A stretch of DNA of 64,000 nucleotides, taken from assembly GCF_021497505.1 (NCBI RefSeq), contig NZ_CP069349.1, positions 1,079,861 through 1,143,860 on the forward strand, read 5' to 3'. A program made the translations under genes and the position numbers. A model generated the notes under the pieces. The model saw only the letters and a program-made list of their open reading frames with translations. It ran no database searches and was not told the DNA's origin. Positions within the stretch are counted from its first letter, which is position 1, and every line of letters begins with the position of its first letter. Below are positions 27,472-36,927 of the stretch, piece after piece. Origin of the DNA: Turicibacter sp. TJ11 (GTDB taxonomy: Bacteria; Bacillota_I; Bacilli_A; MOL361; Turicibacteraceae).

Positions 27472-27833
27472 TAAATAATATCTTTTCCAAATGGCATCAG
27501 CGAAACTTTAGCTAGTTTTAAAGATTGAATCGCAAATGGAATTCCAATGATGCTAATCGTTAAGAAAAAGGCACTCACTAAATTTGCTAAAGCTAATTCC
27601 AATCCACCAAATAAAAGCCATAAAATATTCAGTAAAAAAGTACTGGTTGAAGAATTCGTGGTAATGACTTCTTTTCCAAACGGAGCAAACTGTAACCTTG
27701 CTAATTTAAAACATTGAAGCCCTACTGGAATTCCAATAATCGTGACGCACCAAAGTAGACCAAAGAAACACCACATTAAAGCGTTGACAAACCCTCCACC
27801 AATCAACCAAATTAAATTTCCAAGACACGACAT
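27471..27833 (-). CDS. yccF: YccF-domain membrane protein
   Basis: A 120-residue inner-membrane protein with two copies of the YccF/DUF307 repeat. Each has a tryptophan- and glycine-rich hydrophobic stretch followed by an IGIPxGLQCFKLARLQFAPFG-like block (second copy IGIPFAIQSLKLAKVSLMPF). The function of the family is unknown. AGGAGGAG precedes the ATG at 27833. Confidence 0.9.
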   Translation of the reverse strand: MSCLGNLIWLIGGGFVNALMWCFFGLLWCVTIIGIPVGLQCFKLARLQFAPFGKEVITTNSSTSTFLLNILWLLFGGLELALANLVSAFFLTISIIGIPFAIQSLKLAKVSLMPFGKDII

Positions 27834-27877
27834 CTACTTCTCCTCCTTTACTAAATCGTATGCTTATGAGTGTTGGC

Positions 27878-29251
27878 TTATTTCATGAACTTCTTCACCC
27901 ATCGTAATCGATCTTCATAAGGAGGAAAGACTAAAGACATTGGAAACTTCGTCGAACGTTTAACGATAGCTTTTTCATAAGTAAAGGTCGTAAAGCTAGC
28001 TTCTCCATGATAACGCCCAATTCCAGATGGACCAACCCCTCCAAATGGTAAATAATGTGAGGCTACATGTGTCACAACATCGTTAATACATCCACCACCA
28101 AAAGCATAACGATGAATCAGTTCATTCGCAAAGGTTTTATTTTCTGAAAAGACATAAAAGGCAAGTGGTTTAGGATGACGAGCTAAATGAGCGTCAATTT
28201 CTTCTATTGACTCATAACTCATAGTCGGTAATAAAGGTCCAAACAACTCTTCCATCATTAGCGTGTCATCAGCTTTTACATCTTTAAATATCGTTGGCGC
28301 AATGTAGCGCTGCGCCAAATCAACGTCTCCACCTATCGTGACTTTATCTTTATTTTCATCAATTAATTTAGCTAATCGATTCGCGTGTTGTGTGGTAACA
28401 ATTCGACCATAATCTTCACTTAACAATGGATTTTCACCATAAAACTTTCGGATCGTCTCTGCTAAAACTGATAAAAACTCATCATAAACACGATGATGCA
28501 CTAAAGCATAATCTGGAGCGACGCATGTCTGTCCATTGTTCATAAATTTTCCCCAAGCAATTCGCTTAGCCGCTAATTTCAAATCACTTGTTTCATCAAT
28601 AATGACTGGAGATTTCCCACCAAGTTCTAGTGTCACAGGAATTAAGTGCTGACTAGCCTTTTCCATGACAATTTTTCCTACTCGAACACTACCTGTGAAG
28701 AAAATATAATCAAATGGAAGATCAAGTAACTGTTGATTCACCTCAACACCACCTGTCACAATTGAAACATAGTTCTCATCAAACGCTGTCTTAATTAATG
28801 AAACTAAAACTTTTTCTACTGTCGGTGTTAACTCTGAAGGTTTTAAAATCGCTCCATTTCCTCCGGCAATCGCCCCGACTAATGGTTCTAATAACAACTG
28901 AACAGGATAATTAAATGGACCAATAATTAACACCACCCCGTAAGCAGATGGATAAACATACGAGCTTCCAACCAGTTGTGCAAAATCACTTTTCACTCGA
29001 CGAGGACGTGCCCATTTCTTAAGATTTTTGATCGTATAATCAATCGATGCGTAAACGAAACCAATTTCTGAAGTATACGCCTCAAACGCGGACTTTCCTA
29101 AGTCTTGTTTAAGAGCTACCTCTAAATCCGTTTCATATTGTTTAATCGCTTGTTTAAGTTTTTTCAAAGCCTCAATTCGCTTTGAAACGGGAATAGGACC
29201 CACACTTTGTAAATATGATTTTTGACCTTGTAATTGTTCACTTAAATTCAT
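27878..29251 (-). CDS. Aldehyde dehydrogenase (class 3 type)
   Basis: An NAD(P)-dependent enzyme of 457 residues that oxidises aldehydes to acids. The catalytic cysteine is in NNGQTCVAPDY and the general-base glutamate in TLELGGKSP; FTGSVRVGK contributes to cofactor binding. The short N-terminus and a C-terminal tail ending RWVKKFMK match the class 3/YwdH group, which acts on long-chain or aromatic aldehydes. The precise substrate is unknown. GAGGTGG precedes the ATG. Confidence 0.93.
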   Translation of the reverse strand: MNLSEQLQGQKSYLQSVGPIPVSKRIEALKKLKQAIKQYETDLEVALKQDLGKSAFEAYTSEIGFVYASIDYTIKNLKKWARPRRVKSDFAQLVGSSYVYPSAYGVVLIIGPFNYPVQLLLEPLVGAIAGGNGAILKPSELTPTVEKVLVSLIKTAFDENYVSIVTGGVEVNQQLLDLPFDYIFFTGSVRVGKIVMEKASQHLIPVTLELGGKSPVIIDETSDLKLAAKRIAWGKFMNNGQTCVAPDYALVHHRVYDEFLSVLAETIRKFYGENPLLSEDYGRIVTTQHANRLAKLIDENKDKVTIGGDVDLAQRYIAPTIFKDVKADDTLMMEELFGPLLPTMSYESIEEIDAHLARHPKPLAFYVFSENKTFANELIHRYAFGGGCINDVVTHVASHYLPFGGVGPSGIGRYHGEASFTTFTYEKAIVKRSTKFPMSLVFPPYEDRLRWVKKFMK

Positions 29252-29271
29252 CTAACCACCTCATGTTATGA

Positions 29272-29303
29272 AAGAAAACCCGCTGTAAACAGCAAACGGG
29301 CCT
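29272..29303 (-). terminator. Terminator after corA
   Basis: On the minus strand CCCG...CTGT/ACAG...CGGG forms a hairpin followed by a T-tract, between the corA stop and the aldehyde dehydrogenase gene. Confidence 0.7.
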
Positions 29304-29305
29304 TT

Positions 29306-30211
29306 CTATTTTTTTTTATAGCGTCGATTTTCTTTACGATTAATATAAAGACCGGCTAAAACGGTAATAATGACTGAAATAATAGAAACCACTAAAAAAC
29401 CATAGGGATTATCTTGAAATGGAACGGGAACGTTCATTCCCCAAAAGCTTGAAACCACCGTAGGCACCGCTATAATCACAGAGACCACCGTTAAAAATTT
29501 CATCACCATATTCAAATTATTTGAGATAATCGTTTCAAAGACATTTAAGTTGCTACTTAAAATATTTCCATAAATTTTTGACATATCAATCGCCTGTTTA
29601 TTTTCAATGATCACATCTTCTAGCATTTCCGCTTCTGATGTATCCCTTTTTTCAAGCTTAAGTAAACGTTCTAATACAATTTGATTAGAGCGAAGTGATG
29701 AAGATAAGTACACTAAACTTTTTTGTAAGTCTAGCATTTCAATTAAATCTTCATTTTGTGGCGAATGACGTAACGCACGTTCAACCTGACTACTTTTACG
29801 TTCAATGACTCGTAAATAACCAAGATATTGAATTGAAATCGTATATAAAATCTGATAAATATGACCATTAATACTTGTTGTTGGAACTTTTAAACGTTTA
29901 CTAAAAACATTTAATTCTTGCGTACATAATGTGACTAACATATGATCCGTTTTTACAATTCCAAGGGGCACGGTTGAGTAGTAGGTATCTGACTCAAATG
30001 AAACAGGTACATCGACGATAATCATCGTAAAATTATCTTCAATTTGAACACGTGAGCGTTCTTCTTCATCGAGTGCGGTAATAACTGTTTCATACTCTAA
30101 CTGATGTGATTTACACAATGCCTCTACTTCTTGATGTGTTGGATTAACTAAATTGACCCACTCAAATCCACCACTGGTTAGTGAATTAACAAAATTCACT
30201 TCATTTCTCAT
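29306..30211 (-). CDS. corA: CorA-family divalent cation (Mg2+) transporter
   Basis: A 301-residue pentameric channel-type transporter. The long cytoplasmic domain ends in a helix leading to two C-terminal membrane segments, with the signature GMN in FWGMNVPVPF and a basic tail, NRKENRRYKKK. The start at 30211 (MRNEVNFVNSL) follows AGAGGTG; an ATG at 30244 overlaps the leader ORF and is unlikely. Closely related proteins may carry other divalent metals. A short leader ORF precedes it by 19 nt. Confidence 0.9.
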   Translation of the reverse strand: MRNEVNFVNSLTSGGFEWVNLVNPTHQEVEALCKSHQLEYETVITALDEEERSRVQIEDNFTMIIVDVPVSFESDTYYSTVPLGIVKTDHMLVTLCTQELNVFSKRLKVPTTSINGHIYQILYTISIQYLGYLRVIERKSSQVERALRHSPQNEDLIEMLDLQKSLVYLSSSLRSNQIVLERLLKLEKRDTSEAEMLEDVIIENKQAIDMSKIYGNILSSNLNVFETIISNNLNMVMKFLTVVSVIIAVPTVVSSFWGMNVPVPFQDNPYGFLVVSIISVIITVLAGLYINRKENRRYKKK

Positions 30212-30230
30212 CGAATCACCTCTTATACTC

Positions 30231-30305
30231 TCACATGACGTCAATTTTACTAGATGACATCAATATGACTAATTTAATTGTCCGTATGGGAATGGAATCT
30301 TCCAC
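30231..30305 (-). CDS. Putative corA leader peptide (24 codons)
   Basis: A perfect GGAGGT ribosome site stands 9 nt before a GTG that opens a 24-codon frame beginning MEDSIPIRT and ending in TGA, 19 nt before the corA start. Acidic residues plus a proline directly after the start resemble the MgtL-type leaders of enterobacteria, where low Mg2+ destabilises the translating ribosome. A 9-bp inverted repeat TGACATCAA/TTGATGTCA spans the ribosome site and the middle of the frame. The regulatory role is inference. Confidence 0.5.
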   Translation of the reverse strand: MEDSIPIRTIKLVILMSSSKIDVM

Positions 30306-30633
30306 TTGATGTCACCTCCAATTGATATCAAACATGACAAAAGAACTAACAACTCGTTAGCCTTAGTTTTTGCATGCTACTAAGAAATATAACAGGATTA
30401 TTTCCTTTTTTAAGTATACTACTAATCCCTTCAATTGACCACCTTCCAATCTATTTTTTTTCACCTTTCGACAAACTTAATGACTTATGTTATTTTTTTC
30501 TAAAAAAGTGATTAACAGTGAAGAAAAAGAGAGCGAATTATAAAATATCAACGATATTTCACTTAACTATTCAAACTAATTTCGATATAATAAGTGTATT
30601 AAAATCATTGACATCAAGAAAGGATGTGATAGT

Positions 30634-31380
30634 TTGAATAAACTAAATGTTTCAGAAAAACTTGTACCTGAGGTAACGAGTAACTTGCGTAAAAATTTCG
30701 TTCGCGTCCCAGATGTCATCCGAAATGCTAGTGGAATTCGAATTTTTGGTAAGCGATTAAAATCATTTATTTTTACAACAGACGTTGCCATCATTAAAAA
30801 TACAAATGCGGATGCCGTGATCGCGGTTTATCCATTTACCCCACAACCAACGATTACTCAAGCGATTATGTCCGTTTCTGATATTCCTGTTATCTGTGGT
30901 GTTGGAGGTGGATTAACACATGGAACACGCTCAGGAAATATTGCCCTACATGCGGAATTTCAAGGAGCGATCGCCGTTGTTTTAAATGCACCCACTCCAC
31001 GAGAAACAATTGAATATGTTAAAGAAACCATCGATATCCCTGTCGTTGTCACCGTTGTATCAGAACACACAGATGTTCAATCTCGCATTGATGCTGGTGC
31101 AGATATTTTAAATGTGAGTGGAGGCGCAAAAACAGCAAGTATCGTTCGTAAAATCCGCGAAAAATATCCAACGATCCCAATCATTGCAACGGGTGGTCCA
31201 ACAGACGAATCAATTCTTGAAACGATTGCAGCGGGAGCCAATGCCATTACGTATACTCCACCGTCAAATGGAGAACTCTTCCGCGTTAAAATGGATCACT
31301 ATCGTGAGATTGAAAATAGTGTTCAACACCACGAACCGATTGATAAAATTCATGAAGAAGAGTTAGCCTTAACCGAATAA
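30634..31380 (+). CDS. TIM-barrel protein of unknown substrate (ThiE/NanE-like fold)
   Basis: A 248-residue (beta/alpha)8 protein starting from a TTG behind AAAGGATGTG. Repeated strand ends carry phosphate-barrel features: CGVGGGLTHGTRSG, ILNVSGGAKTA, IIATGGPTDESI and ITYTPPSNGELF. Similar proteins are loosely named hydrolases in Firmicutes, and the fold resembles thiamine-phosphate synthase or mannosamine-6-phosphate epimerase. No specific reaction can be assigned. It stands alone on the plus strand with its own terminator. Confidence 0.75.
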   Translation: MNKLNVSEKLVPEVTSNLRKNFVRVPDVIRNASGIRIFGKRLKSFIFTTDVAIIKNTNADAVIAVYPFTPQPTITQAIMSVSDIPVICGVGGGLTHGTRSGNIALHAEFQGAIAVVLNAPTPRETIEYVKETIDIPVVVTVVSEHTDVQSRIDAGADILNVSGGAKTASIVRKIREKYPTIPIIATGGPTDESILETIAAGANAITYTPPSNGELFRVKMDHYREIENSVQHHEPIDKIHEEELALTE

Positions 31381-31474
31381 AAGTTTTGAGTTAAACGCTT
31401 TGATCAAGGTAATCTAAAACTAAATATCAATACATCTTTGTTTCTTAAGAAACTCTTTCAATAATTATCTTTTT

Positions 31475-31521
31475 AAACTCGTTGTTATTCAAATCACTTT
31501 GAATAATGACGAGTTTTTTTA
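31475..31521 (+). terminator. Terminator after the TIM-barrel gene
   Basis: Long arms AAACTCGTTGTTATTCAAA and TTTGAATAATGACGAGTTT, with only a TG/TG mismatch, are followed by T-tract sequence on the plus strand. Confidence 0.9.
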
Positions 31522-31534
31522 TTGAACTGTAATG

Positions 31535-31560
31535 AAAAAGGAGGCTGATGCCTCCTTTTA
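31535..31560 (-). terminator. Terminator after the exporter operon
   Basis: Arms AAAAGGAGGC and GCCTCCTTTT around a 4-nt loop, followed by TTTTTC on the minus strand, close the four-gene exporter operon. Confidence 0.88.
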
Positions 31561-31568
31561 ATGATGAT

Positions 31569-32810
31569 TTATTCATAACGCAACGCTTCAATTGGATTTA
31601 AGTTAGCAGCCTTAATAGATGGTAATAATCCAAAGACAATTCCGATTATCATAGAAAAAACAACAGAGAAAATAATAGCTGGCACACTAATGGCAACCGG
31701 TGTTTGTGAGATTTGAGAAATAATCTGTGCTAGACCAATTCCAACTAAAACACCGATCAATCCACCTAAACTAGTTAAAACGGCTGCCTCTGTTAAAAAC
31801 TGTCCTAAAATAACCGTTTTTCGAGCACCAATCGCTTTTTTCAAACCAATCTCACTCGTTCGTTCTGTCACGGATACTAGCATAATATTCATGACACCAA
31901 TTCCACCAACTAGTAAAGAAATACTTGCAATCCAAAGGAGTTGCTGATTTGTCGCTGCACTTAGCTCTTGTAATTGCTTCGCCTGCTCTAAAACATCTGT
32001 CGCTTTATATTCAAGAGTAGAATCTAATAAATAACTATTCAACACCTCTGCACTTTGTCTTCCAACTTCACTCATCATATCCGTGTGACTTGCCTTAACA
32101 ACCGCATGTTGTGGTTCATCATAACTATAAACAACAGGCCAAGTCGCATCTGGCATAAAGACCGTTCCACTTTGGTCTTGATGATACATATAGTAATCTT
32201 CAATGGAATGAATGACCGGTTGTGAGGTACTTGCTAGCTCTACAATCCCAACGACAATAAAAGGTTCTCCTTTGATTTCAATCGTTTTTCCAATCGCATC
32301 TGTTCCTTGAAATAAACTTGAGGCTGCCACTTGATCTAAAATGACATTTTTTCGAAATTCATTATAATCTGATTCAATAAAAGAACGTCCACGTTTTATG
32401 ATATACCCCATCGTTGAAAAGTAATTTTCATCAATGCCTTTTACCGAAGCCCCGTCTAACAAGGTGCTTTGATAGTAAATACTATCAGCATAACTACGAC
32501 TACGATAAAACGAAGCATTTTCAACATTTTCTATCGATTTAATCTGATTTAACGCTTCTTCATTCATCACTGGTGTGCCATATGGAAGTTGATCACTATC
32601 CACTTCATATCCATCTTGACTTAATTTAACATTGACCACATTATTTCCTGAGCCAATTAAATTTCGTTTAATTTGCTCATTTGTTCCTTTAATGGTGGAA
32701 ACAATAGCAATAATCGCTGCGATTCCAATAATGATCCCAAGCATTGTTAGAAAGGAACGCATTTTATGGGACCAGATTCCTTTTAACGATAGTCTAATAT
32801 TTTCTATCAT
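31569..32810 (-). CDS. MacB-type ABC transporter permease
   Basis: A 413-residue permease with one N-terminal membrane helix (SHKMRSFLTMLGIIIGIAAII), a large extracellular MacB_PCD domain and three C-terminal helices containing GGIGVMNIMLVSVTERTSEIGLK and IGARK. This mechanotransmission type drives efflux of peptides or drugs through an adaptor rather than forming a channel itself. The start at 32810 overlaps the adaptor stop. It is the last gene of a four-gene operon. Confidence 0.92.
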   Translation of the reverse strand: MIENIRLSLKGIWSHKMRSFLTMLGIIIGIAAIIAIVSTIKGTNEQIKRNLIGSGNNVVNVKLSQDGYEVDSDQLPYGTPVMNEEALNQIKSIENVENASFYRSRSYADSIYYQSTLLDGASVKGIDENYFSTMGYIIKRGRSFIESDYNEFRKNVILDQVAASSLFQGTDAIGKTIEIKGEPFIVVGIVELASTSQPVIHSIEDYYMYHQDQSGTVFMPDATWPVVYSYDEPQHAVVKASHTDMMSEVGRQSAEVLNSYLLDSTLEYKATDVLEQAKQLQELSAATNQQLLWIASISLLVGGIGVMNIMLVSVTERTSEIGLKKAIGARKTVILGQFLTEAAVLTSLGGLIGVLVGIGLAQIISQISQTPVAISVPAIIFSVVFSMIIGIVFGLLPSIKAANLNPIEALRYE

Positions 32811-32812
32811 AA

Positions 32813-34471
32813 CTAGTACCCCCACATATCCGTTTGCTCTTTGGCTTTCACACCATCTTTAATATTTTTTGTATATGGAAATGCAATTTGATCGTCTTCT
32901 GTTAACCCTGAAACGACTTCCATGTATGATCCGTAAATGATTTTACCCGTTTGAATATATTCTTTTTTTAAACGAAAGTTTTCATCCGCTTTATAAACAA
33001 AATGACGCCCATTATCCTCTCCAATATAGGCCATATCCACATAAATAGCATTTGAATTCTCAACTGCCTCTTGTACGGTAACAGACACATACATATTATT
33101 TTTTAAGTCGCCCGCTTCTTCAATATAAGCGACAAATGGGTAATTAGAAACATTAGCATTCATGTTTGAATATGGATCTGCATCAACTGGATAAGGATAA
33201 ATATCGGTAATGGTTGCCGTATAACTTCCTCCAGTTTCCCAAGACATCACATCAACTAACTGTCCAACTTCAACTTTTCCAAGTTGATGCTCCGTAATCG
33301 TTCCCTTTAAATAGAGGCCACTTTCACTACTCACGACAATAAGTGGTGATTCATTGACTGAATCAACAATTGGATCTCCGACTTTCTTCACAATCCCATT
33401 GACACTACTACGAACCGTTAAATTTTCAAGTTCTTTTTTAATTTGCTCTTCCTTTAAAAGGGCTTCCTTATAATCCAGCTCTAAATTCATGATTTCCGTT
33501 TTTTTCTCTTGAATGAGTTGATTTAATTCATCTTGAGTATAGCCTTCTTCTGGTATCACAACATCTGGTTCGAGGTCTGGCTCTGGAGTTTGCTCAGGTT
33601 CAGGCTCCGGCGTCGGTTCAGGTTCAGGCTCTGGTGTCGGTTCTGGTGTTGGACAAGGTTCAGAATCTGGTGTCGATTCTGGCGTTGGACAAGGTTCAGG
33701 ATTTGGACAAACCGGTTGACTTTCTTCCTCTTTAAAATAGTCGCTGACGGTTGATTGAGTAAAACCTTCTTTAATTTCTAAAACTGAACCGTCTAAAAAT
33801 TTGACCATAGGATCCGTTTTATCTTCCCCAAGAATCGTTAATGTGAGTTGCATCGGATTTGAAATTTGTGTTTGCCCTACTTCATCTAATCCTTTTAGTC
33901 GATATAAAAATGAAACAGTTAAAAGTTGAGAGGACTGAACTTCAAGTGTATAGGTTCCATCTTCTTGAAGAACTAATTCAGTCGCATAGTTCAACTCCGA
34001 TTCATTGATTTGTGATTCTTTTACATTTATAGAAGTAACAGGGATCACTTGAGATGATTTTTTTGTGACCACAGCAATCGGTTTGGTCGATTGTAACTTT
34101 TGTAAAGCTTGCTTGGATGATTGAATTTGAACGTCTAAATTTTTAATCATTAAGCGCTGCATTTCAAGTTCTAACTCAACTAATGTTCCATCATAAACCA
34201 TTAATGGATCGTTAATTGACACTTGCTGCCCTTCTTCAACCAGAATTTCTTGAACAACCTTTTGATCTTGTAACTTCACTTCTTGCACCATATCAGATGA
34301 GACATATCCACTTGATTCATTGTAATCTCCCCACCATGAGGTTGAAACATAAGAAACAGGGATTACCTCTATTTCACTACGGTTTCCTAACGCTTGAAAA
34401 GCAAATATTCCTCCACCAATTAAGCCTAATGTTAAAACAGTTCCTCCAATGATTAAAGGTGTTTTTTTCAT
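32813..34471 (-). CDS. Membrane-fusion adaptor with Pro-Glu repeat linker (second adaptor)
   Basis: A 552-residue HlyD/MacA-type adaptor with an N-terminal membrane helix, a lipoyl half motif (VQEILVEEGQQVSINDPL), a helical hairpin, and a C-terminal beta-barrel (SGLYLKGTITEHQLGKVEVG). A low-complexity segment of CPTPEPTPEPEPEP-type repeats with five cysteines (33560-33720) interrupts the middle, before the hairpin's second helix. Such a linker is unusual for the family and could act as a rigid spacer through the thick cell wall. It overlaps the ATPase gene by 4 bp. Confidence 0.85.
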   Translation of the reverse strand: MKKTPLIIGGTVLTLGLIGGGIFAFQALGNRSEIEVIPVSYVSTSWWGDYNESSGYVSSDMVQEVKLQDQKVVQEILVEEGQQVSINDPLMVYDGTLVELELEMQRLMIKNLDVQIQSSKQALQKLQSTKPIAVVTKKSSQVIPVTSINVKESQINESELNYATELVLQEDGTYTLEVQSSQLLTVSFLYRLKGLDEVGQTQISNPMQLTLTILGEDKTDPMVKFLDGSVLEIKEGFTQSTVSDYFKEEESQPVCPNPEPCPTPESTPDSEPCPTPEPTPEPEPEPTPEPEPEQTPEPDLEPDVVIPEEGYTQDELNQLIQEKKTEIMNLELDYKEALLKEEQIKKELENLTVRSSVNGIVKKVGDPIVDSVNESPLIVVSSESGLYLKGTITEHQLGKVEVGQLVDVMSWETGGSYTATITDIYPYPVDADPYSNMNANVSNYPFVAYIEEAGDLKNNMYVSVTVQEAVENSNAIYVDMAYIGEDNGRHFVYKADENFRLKKEYIQTGKIIYGSYMEVVSGLTEDDQIAFPYTKNIKDGVKAKEQTDMWGY

Positions 34472-35163
34472 GATTCATAACCTCCTTTAGAAAATGGTTG
34501 AACCATTTCACCATCTAAAATCGCAATTTGACGCTTTGCTTGCTTTGCAATCTGATGATCATGGGTAATCATGACAATCGTCACGCCCTCTTCATTTAAC
34601 TTTTTAAATAACTCCATGATTTGTGCACCCGATTTACTATCTAATGCACCTGTTGGTTCATCTGCTAACAAAATAGTTGGATGATTGACCATCGCTCTTG
34701 CAATCGCCACACGCTGTTTTTGTCCCCCTGATAATTGAGTGGGCTTGAAATGAATTCGATCTTTAAGCCCGACCCGTTCAAGTGCTAAAATCGCACGTTC
34801 ACGTCTTTCTTTTTTAGAAACACCAGCATAAGTTAAAGGCAATTCAACATTTTCAAGTGCACTTTGTCGTGATAATAGTTGAAAACTTTGAAAGACAAAT
34901 CCAATTTCTTTTAATCTTAAATCTGAAAGCTCTCGGTCACTTAACTTTGAGACGTCCTGATTATTTAAAAAATAATCCCCTGAAGAAGGAAGATCTAAAC
35001 ATCCTAAAATATTCATTAATGTTGACTTCCCTGAACCTGATGGCCCCATAATCGCCACATATTCTCCCGCTTCAACTTCAAATGTAATATTCTTTAAAAC
35101 CGGTATTTCTAATTTATCTTGTAAATAGTGTTTATTAATATTCGTTAACTTTAAAATCATCAG
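34468..35163 (-). CDS. ABC transporter ATP-binding protein (LolD/MacB type)
   Basis: A 231-residue ATPase with Walker A MGPSGSGKSTLMNILG, Q-loop in FVFQSF, signature LSGGQKQRVAIARA, and Walker B ILLADEPTGALDSK with the switch histidine in VMITHDHQIA. The start at 35163 follows GGGAGG. It would power the MacB-type permease encoded two genes downstream. Confidence 0.94.
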   Translation of the reverse strand: MMILKLTNINKHYLQDKLEIPVLKNITFEVEAGEYVAIMGPSGSGKSTLMNILGCLDLPSSGDYFLNNQDVSKLSDRELSDLRLKEIGFVFQSFQLLSRQSALENVELPLTYAGVSKKERRERAILALERVGLKDRIHFKPTQLSGGQKQRVAIARAMVNHPTILLADEPTGALDSKSGAQIMELFKKLNEEGVTIVMITHDHQIAKQAKRQIAILDGEMVQPFSKGGYES

Positions 35164-35173
35164 TCGTCCTCCC

Positions 35174-36520
35174 TTACTGAACGATGACGTCTTCAGATGA
35201 TTGATCACTGTCATCATGAATCGAATCACTCGATGGTTCATCTATTATTTCTTCTAACTCGACACGCCCTTCTTCAGTCACTTCACCAAAGTTTTCTTCA
35301 AAAGTACCTTCAAGGTTTTCCTCAACTTCTAATTCATCCATTGGTAAATATCCTCCTGAACCTTCAAATCGTTCACAAGGCATTCCTTCACTCAATCGCT
35401 CATCTGGAAAGGCAATATAATCGTCTAATGTTAATCCATCTATTATTTCATAACGCATCCATTCCTCATCAAAATCCCCTAATTGAACTTCGCGTTTTTC
35501 TAATTTATTGTCCTCTGTTGCTACCCAAACATAAGCTTGATCCCCTTCGTGAACTAGATAGTAGTCATATAGCCAAACTCCATCCTTAACTTCATCTTGA
35601 CCATAATCTAATTCAATGTAGACATGTTGCCCTAAAATTAGACCAACTGCTGACTGTAGTTCAATATAAAAGGGATAAGTTGTCGCTGATTCCGTATTTT
35701 GTTCATAGTAATTGTTATTATTTGATGACTCGGTACTTTCTAAATCCACACTTGTAATAATCCCATTCCATGTTTGTGTTTCATCAACTCGTGAACGAAT
35801 GATAACCGGCTGTTCCGTTTGCAACAACCAAACACTTTGCTCGCTTACTTTTCCTTTCACGCGATAATCTTTTGTCGATAGTAACGTCATGTAAGCTTCG
35901 CTTTGTCCATACATATCCATTCCTGTTTCACTAATTGATTTAACGACTCCTGCTACCGAGCTTTTGACCACTGAGTTTTCTAGTGATAATTTAAGTTGAT
36001 CAATTTCAACTTGTTTACTTTTAACATCATATTCTGCTCGTTTCAACTCACTTTCAGCATTCAAAATTTGTGAGGTATATTCTAACTTTTCATCTGCTGA
36101 TACTGAATCCTTTTGAGAGTTTAACAATTTAATTTGTTCCTTTAAGCTCGTAATAGAAGCTGTTAATCGTTCAAGTTCTAACTCAGCTTGACTTAGTTTT
36201 AGACTCATTTCATCTGTATCATAAGCAAATAATTCCGTTCCTTCTTCAACTTTATCGCCAACTTTGACGTATAATTCTTTTATTTTTCGTTCTTCATTGC
36301 GATTAATTTGAATGGTTTCTTGTGGTTCAACGATACCACTGTATCGATTGACTAAACCGCTACCACTTCCAAGTCCCGTAATCATCGAAACAGAATCAAC
36401 ATATGCTGTTAATTCATCGTTAGATGATCCCCTGCTTAAAATAAAAAATCCCATCGCTAAAACAATCACAATGATTAGTCCGCTTATTATTGTCATTTTT
36501 AGTTTTTTCATTTTCCCCAT
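35174..36520 (-). CDS. Membrane-fusion adaptor, first of two in the exporter operon
   Basis: A 448-residue adaptor with an N-terminal membrane helix (MTIISGLIIVIVLAMGFFIL), a lipoyl motif (IKELYVKVGDKVEEGTELF), a coiled-coil hairpin and a barrel domain. The C-terminal 80 residues are very acidic (ELEVEENLEGTFEENFGE). AGGAGG precedes the ATG. It heads the operon adaptor-ATPase-adaptor-permease; the second adaptor differs clearly in sequence. Confidence 0.88.
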   Translation of the reverse strand: MGKMKKLKMTIISGLIIVIVLAMGFFILSRGSSNDELTAYVDSVSMITGLGSGSGLVNRYSGIVEPQETIQINRNEERKIKELYVKVGDKVEEGTELFAYDTDEMSLKLSQAELELERLTASITSLKEQIKLLNSQKDSVSADEKLEYTSQILNAESELKRAEYDVKSKQVEIDQLKLSLENSVVKSSVAGVVKSISETGMDMYGQSEAYMTLLSTKDYRVKGKVSEQSVWLLQTEQPVIIRSRVDETQTWNGIITSVDLESTESSNNNNYYEQNTESATTYPFYIELQSAVGLILGQHVYIELDYGQDEVKDGVWLYDYYLVHEGDQAYVWVATEDNKLEKREVQLGDFDEEWMRYEIIDGLTLDDYIAFPDERLSEGMPCERFEGSGGYLPMDELEVEENLEGTFEENFGEVTEEGRVELEEIIDEPSSDSIHDDSDQSSEDVIVQ

Positions 36521-36546
36521 TCTTTAATTCCTCCTAACTTTACTAA

Positions 36547-36552
36547 ATTATA
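36547..36552 (-). promoter_or_regulatory. -10 of the exporter operon promoter
   Basis: TATAAT with an upstream TG (TGGTATAAT) on the minus strand, about 30 nt before the first adaptor. No good -35 is visible, as is common for extended -10 promoters. The 36553-36927 stretch has no other gene and holds a near-repeat TTTGATGAAGTAT (about 36731 and 36854). Confidence 0.55.
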
Positions 36553-36927
36553 CCACATAATACTTGGATTATTATGGAATAAACTAAATTTAAGAAAAGA
36601 TTAAGAATTTGATGGATGATCCGTTTTTGATTATTCTGTCGTTACAAAAACGAACTAAACTAAGTCATAACTAAGCTAGTTAATAAACCCTCTAACTTTT
36701 CATAAAAATACAGACCTTACTTTATTTTTATATTTGATGAAGTATTATCGGGTTAAATTTCGACATTTTCAAACATTCTGATGACTATTTTTAACTATTT
36801 CACCTCTACAATAAGTAAATATATTCCAATTAATGATATGAAGCCTGTAATTTTTGATGAAGTATAGGTTTATTTTTAAAAGTATAGTAAAATGGAATCA
36901 ATCAATTAAAGACTAGGAGTTAGATGA

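Noticed and set aside
33560-33720. Short repeats that could suggest a CRISPR-like or satellite array
   Set aside because: They are in-frame codons for a Pro-Glu repeat linker inside an adaptor gene.
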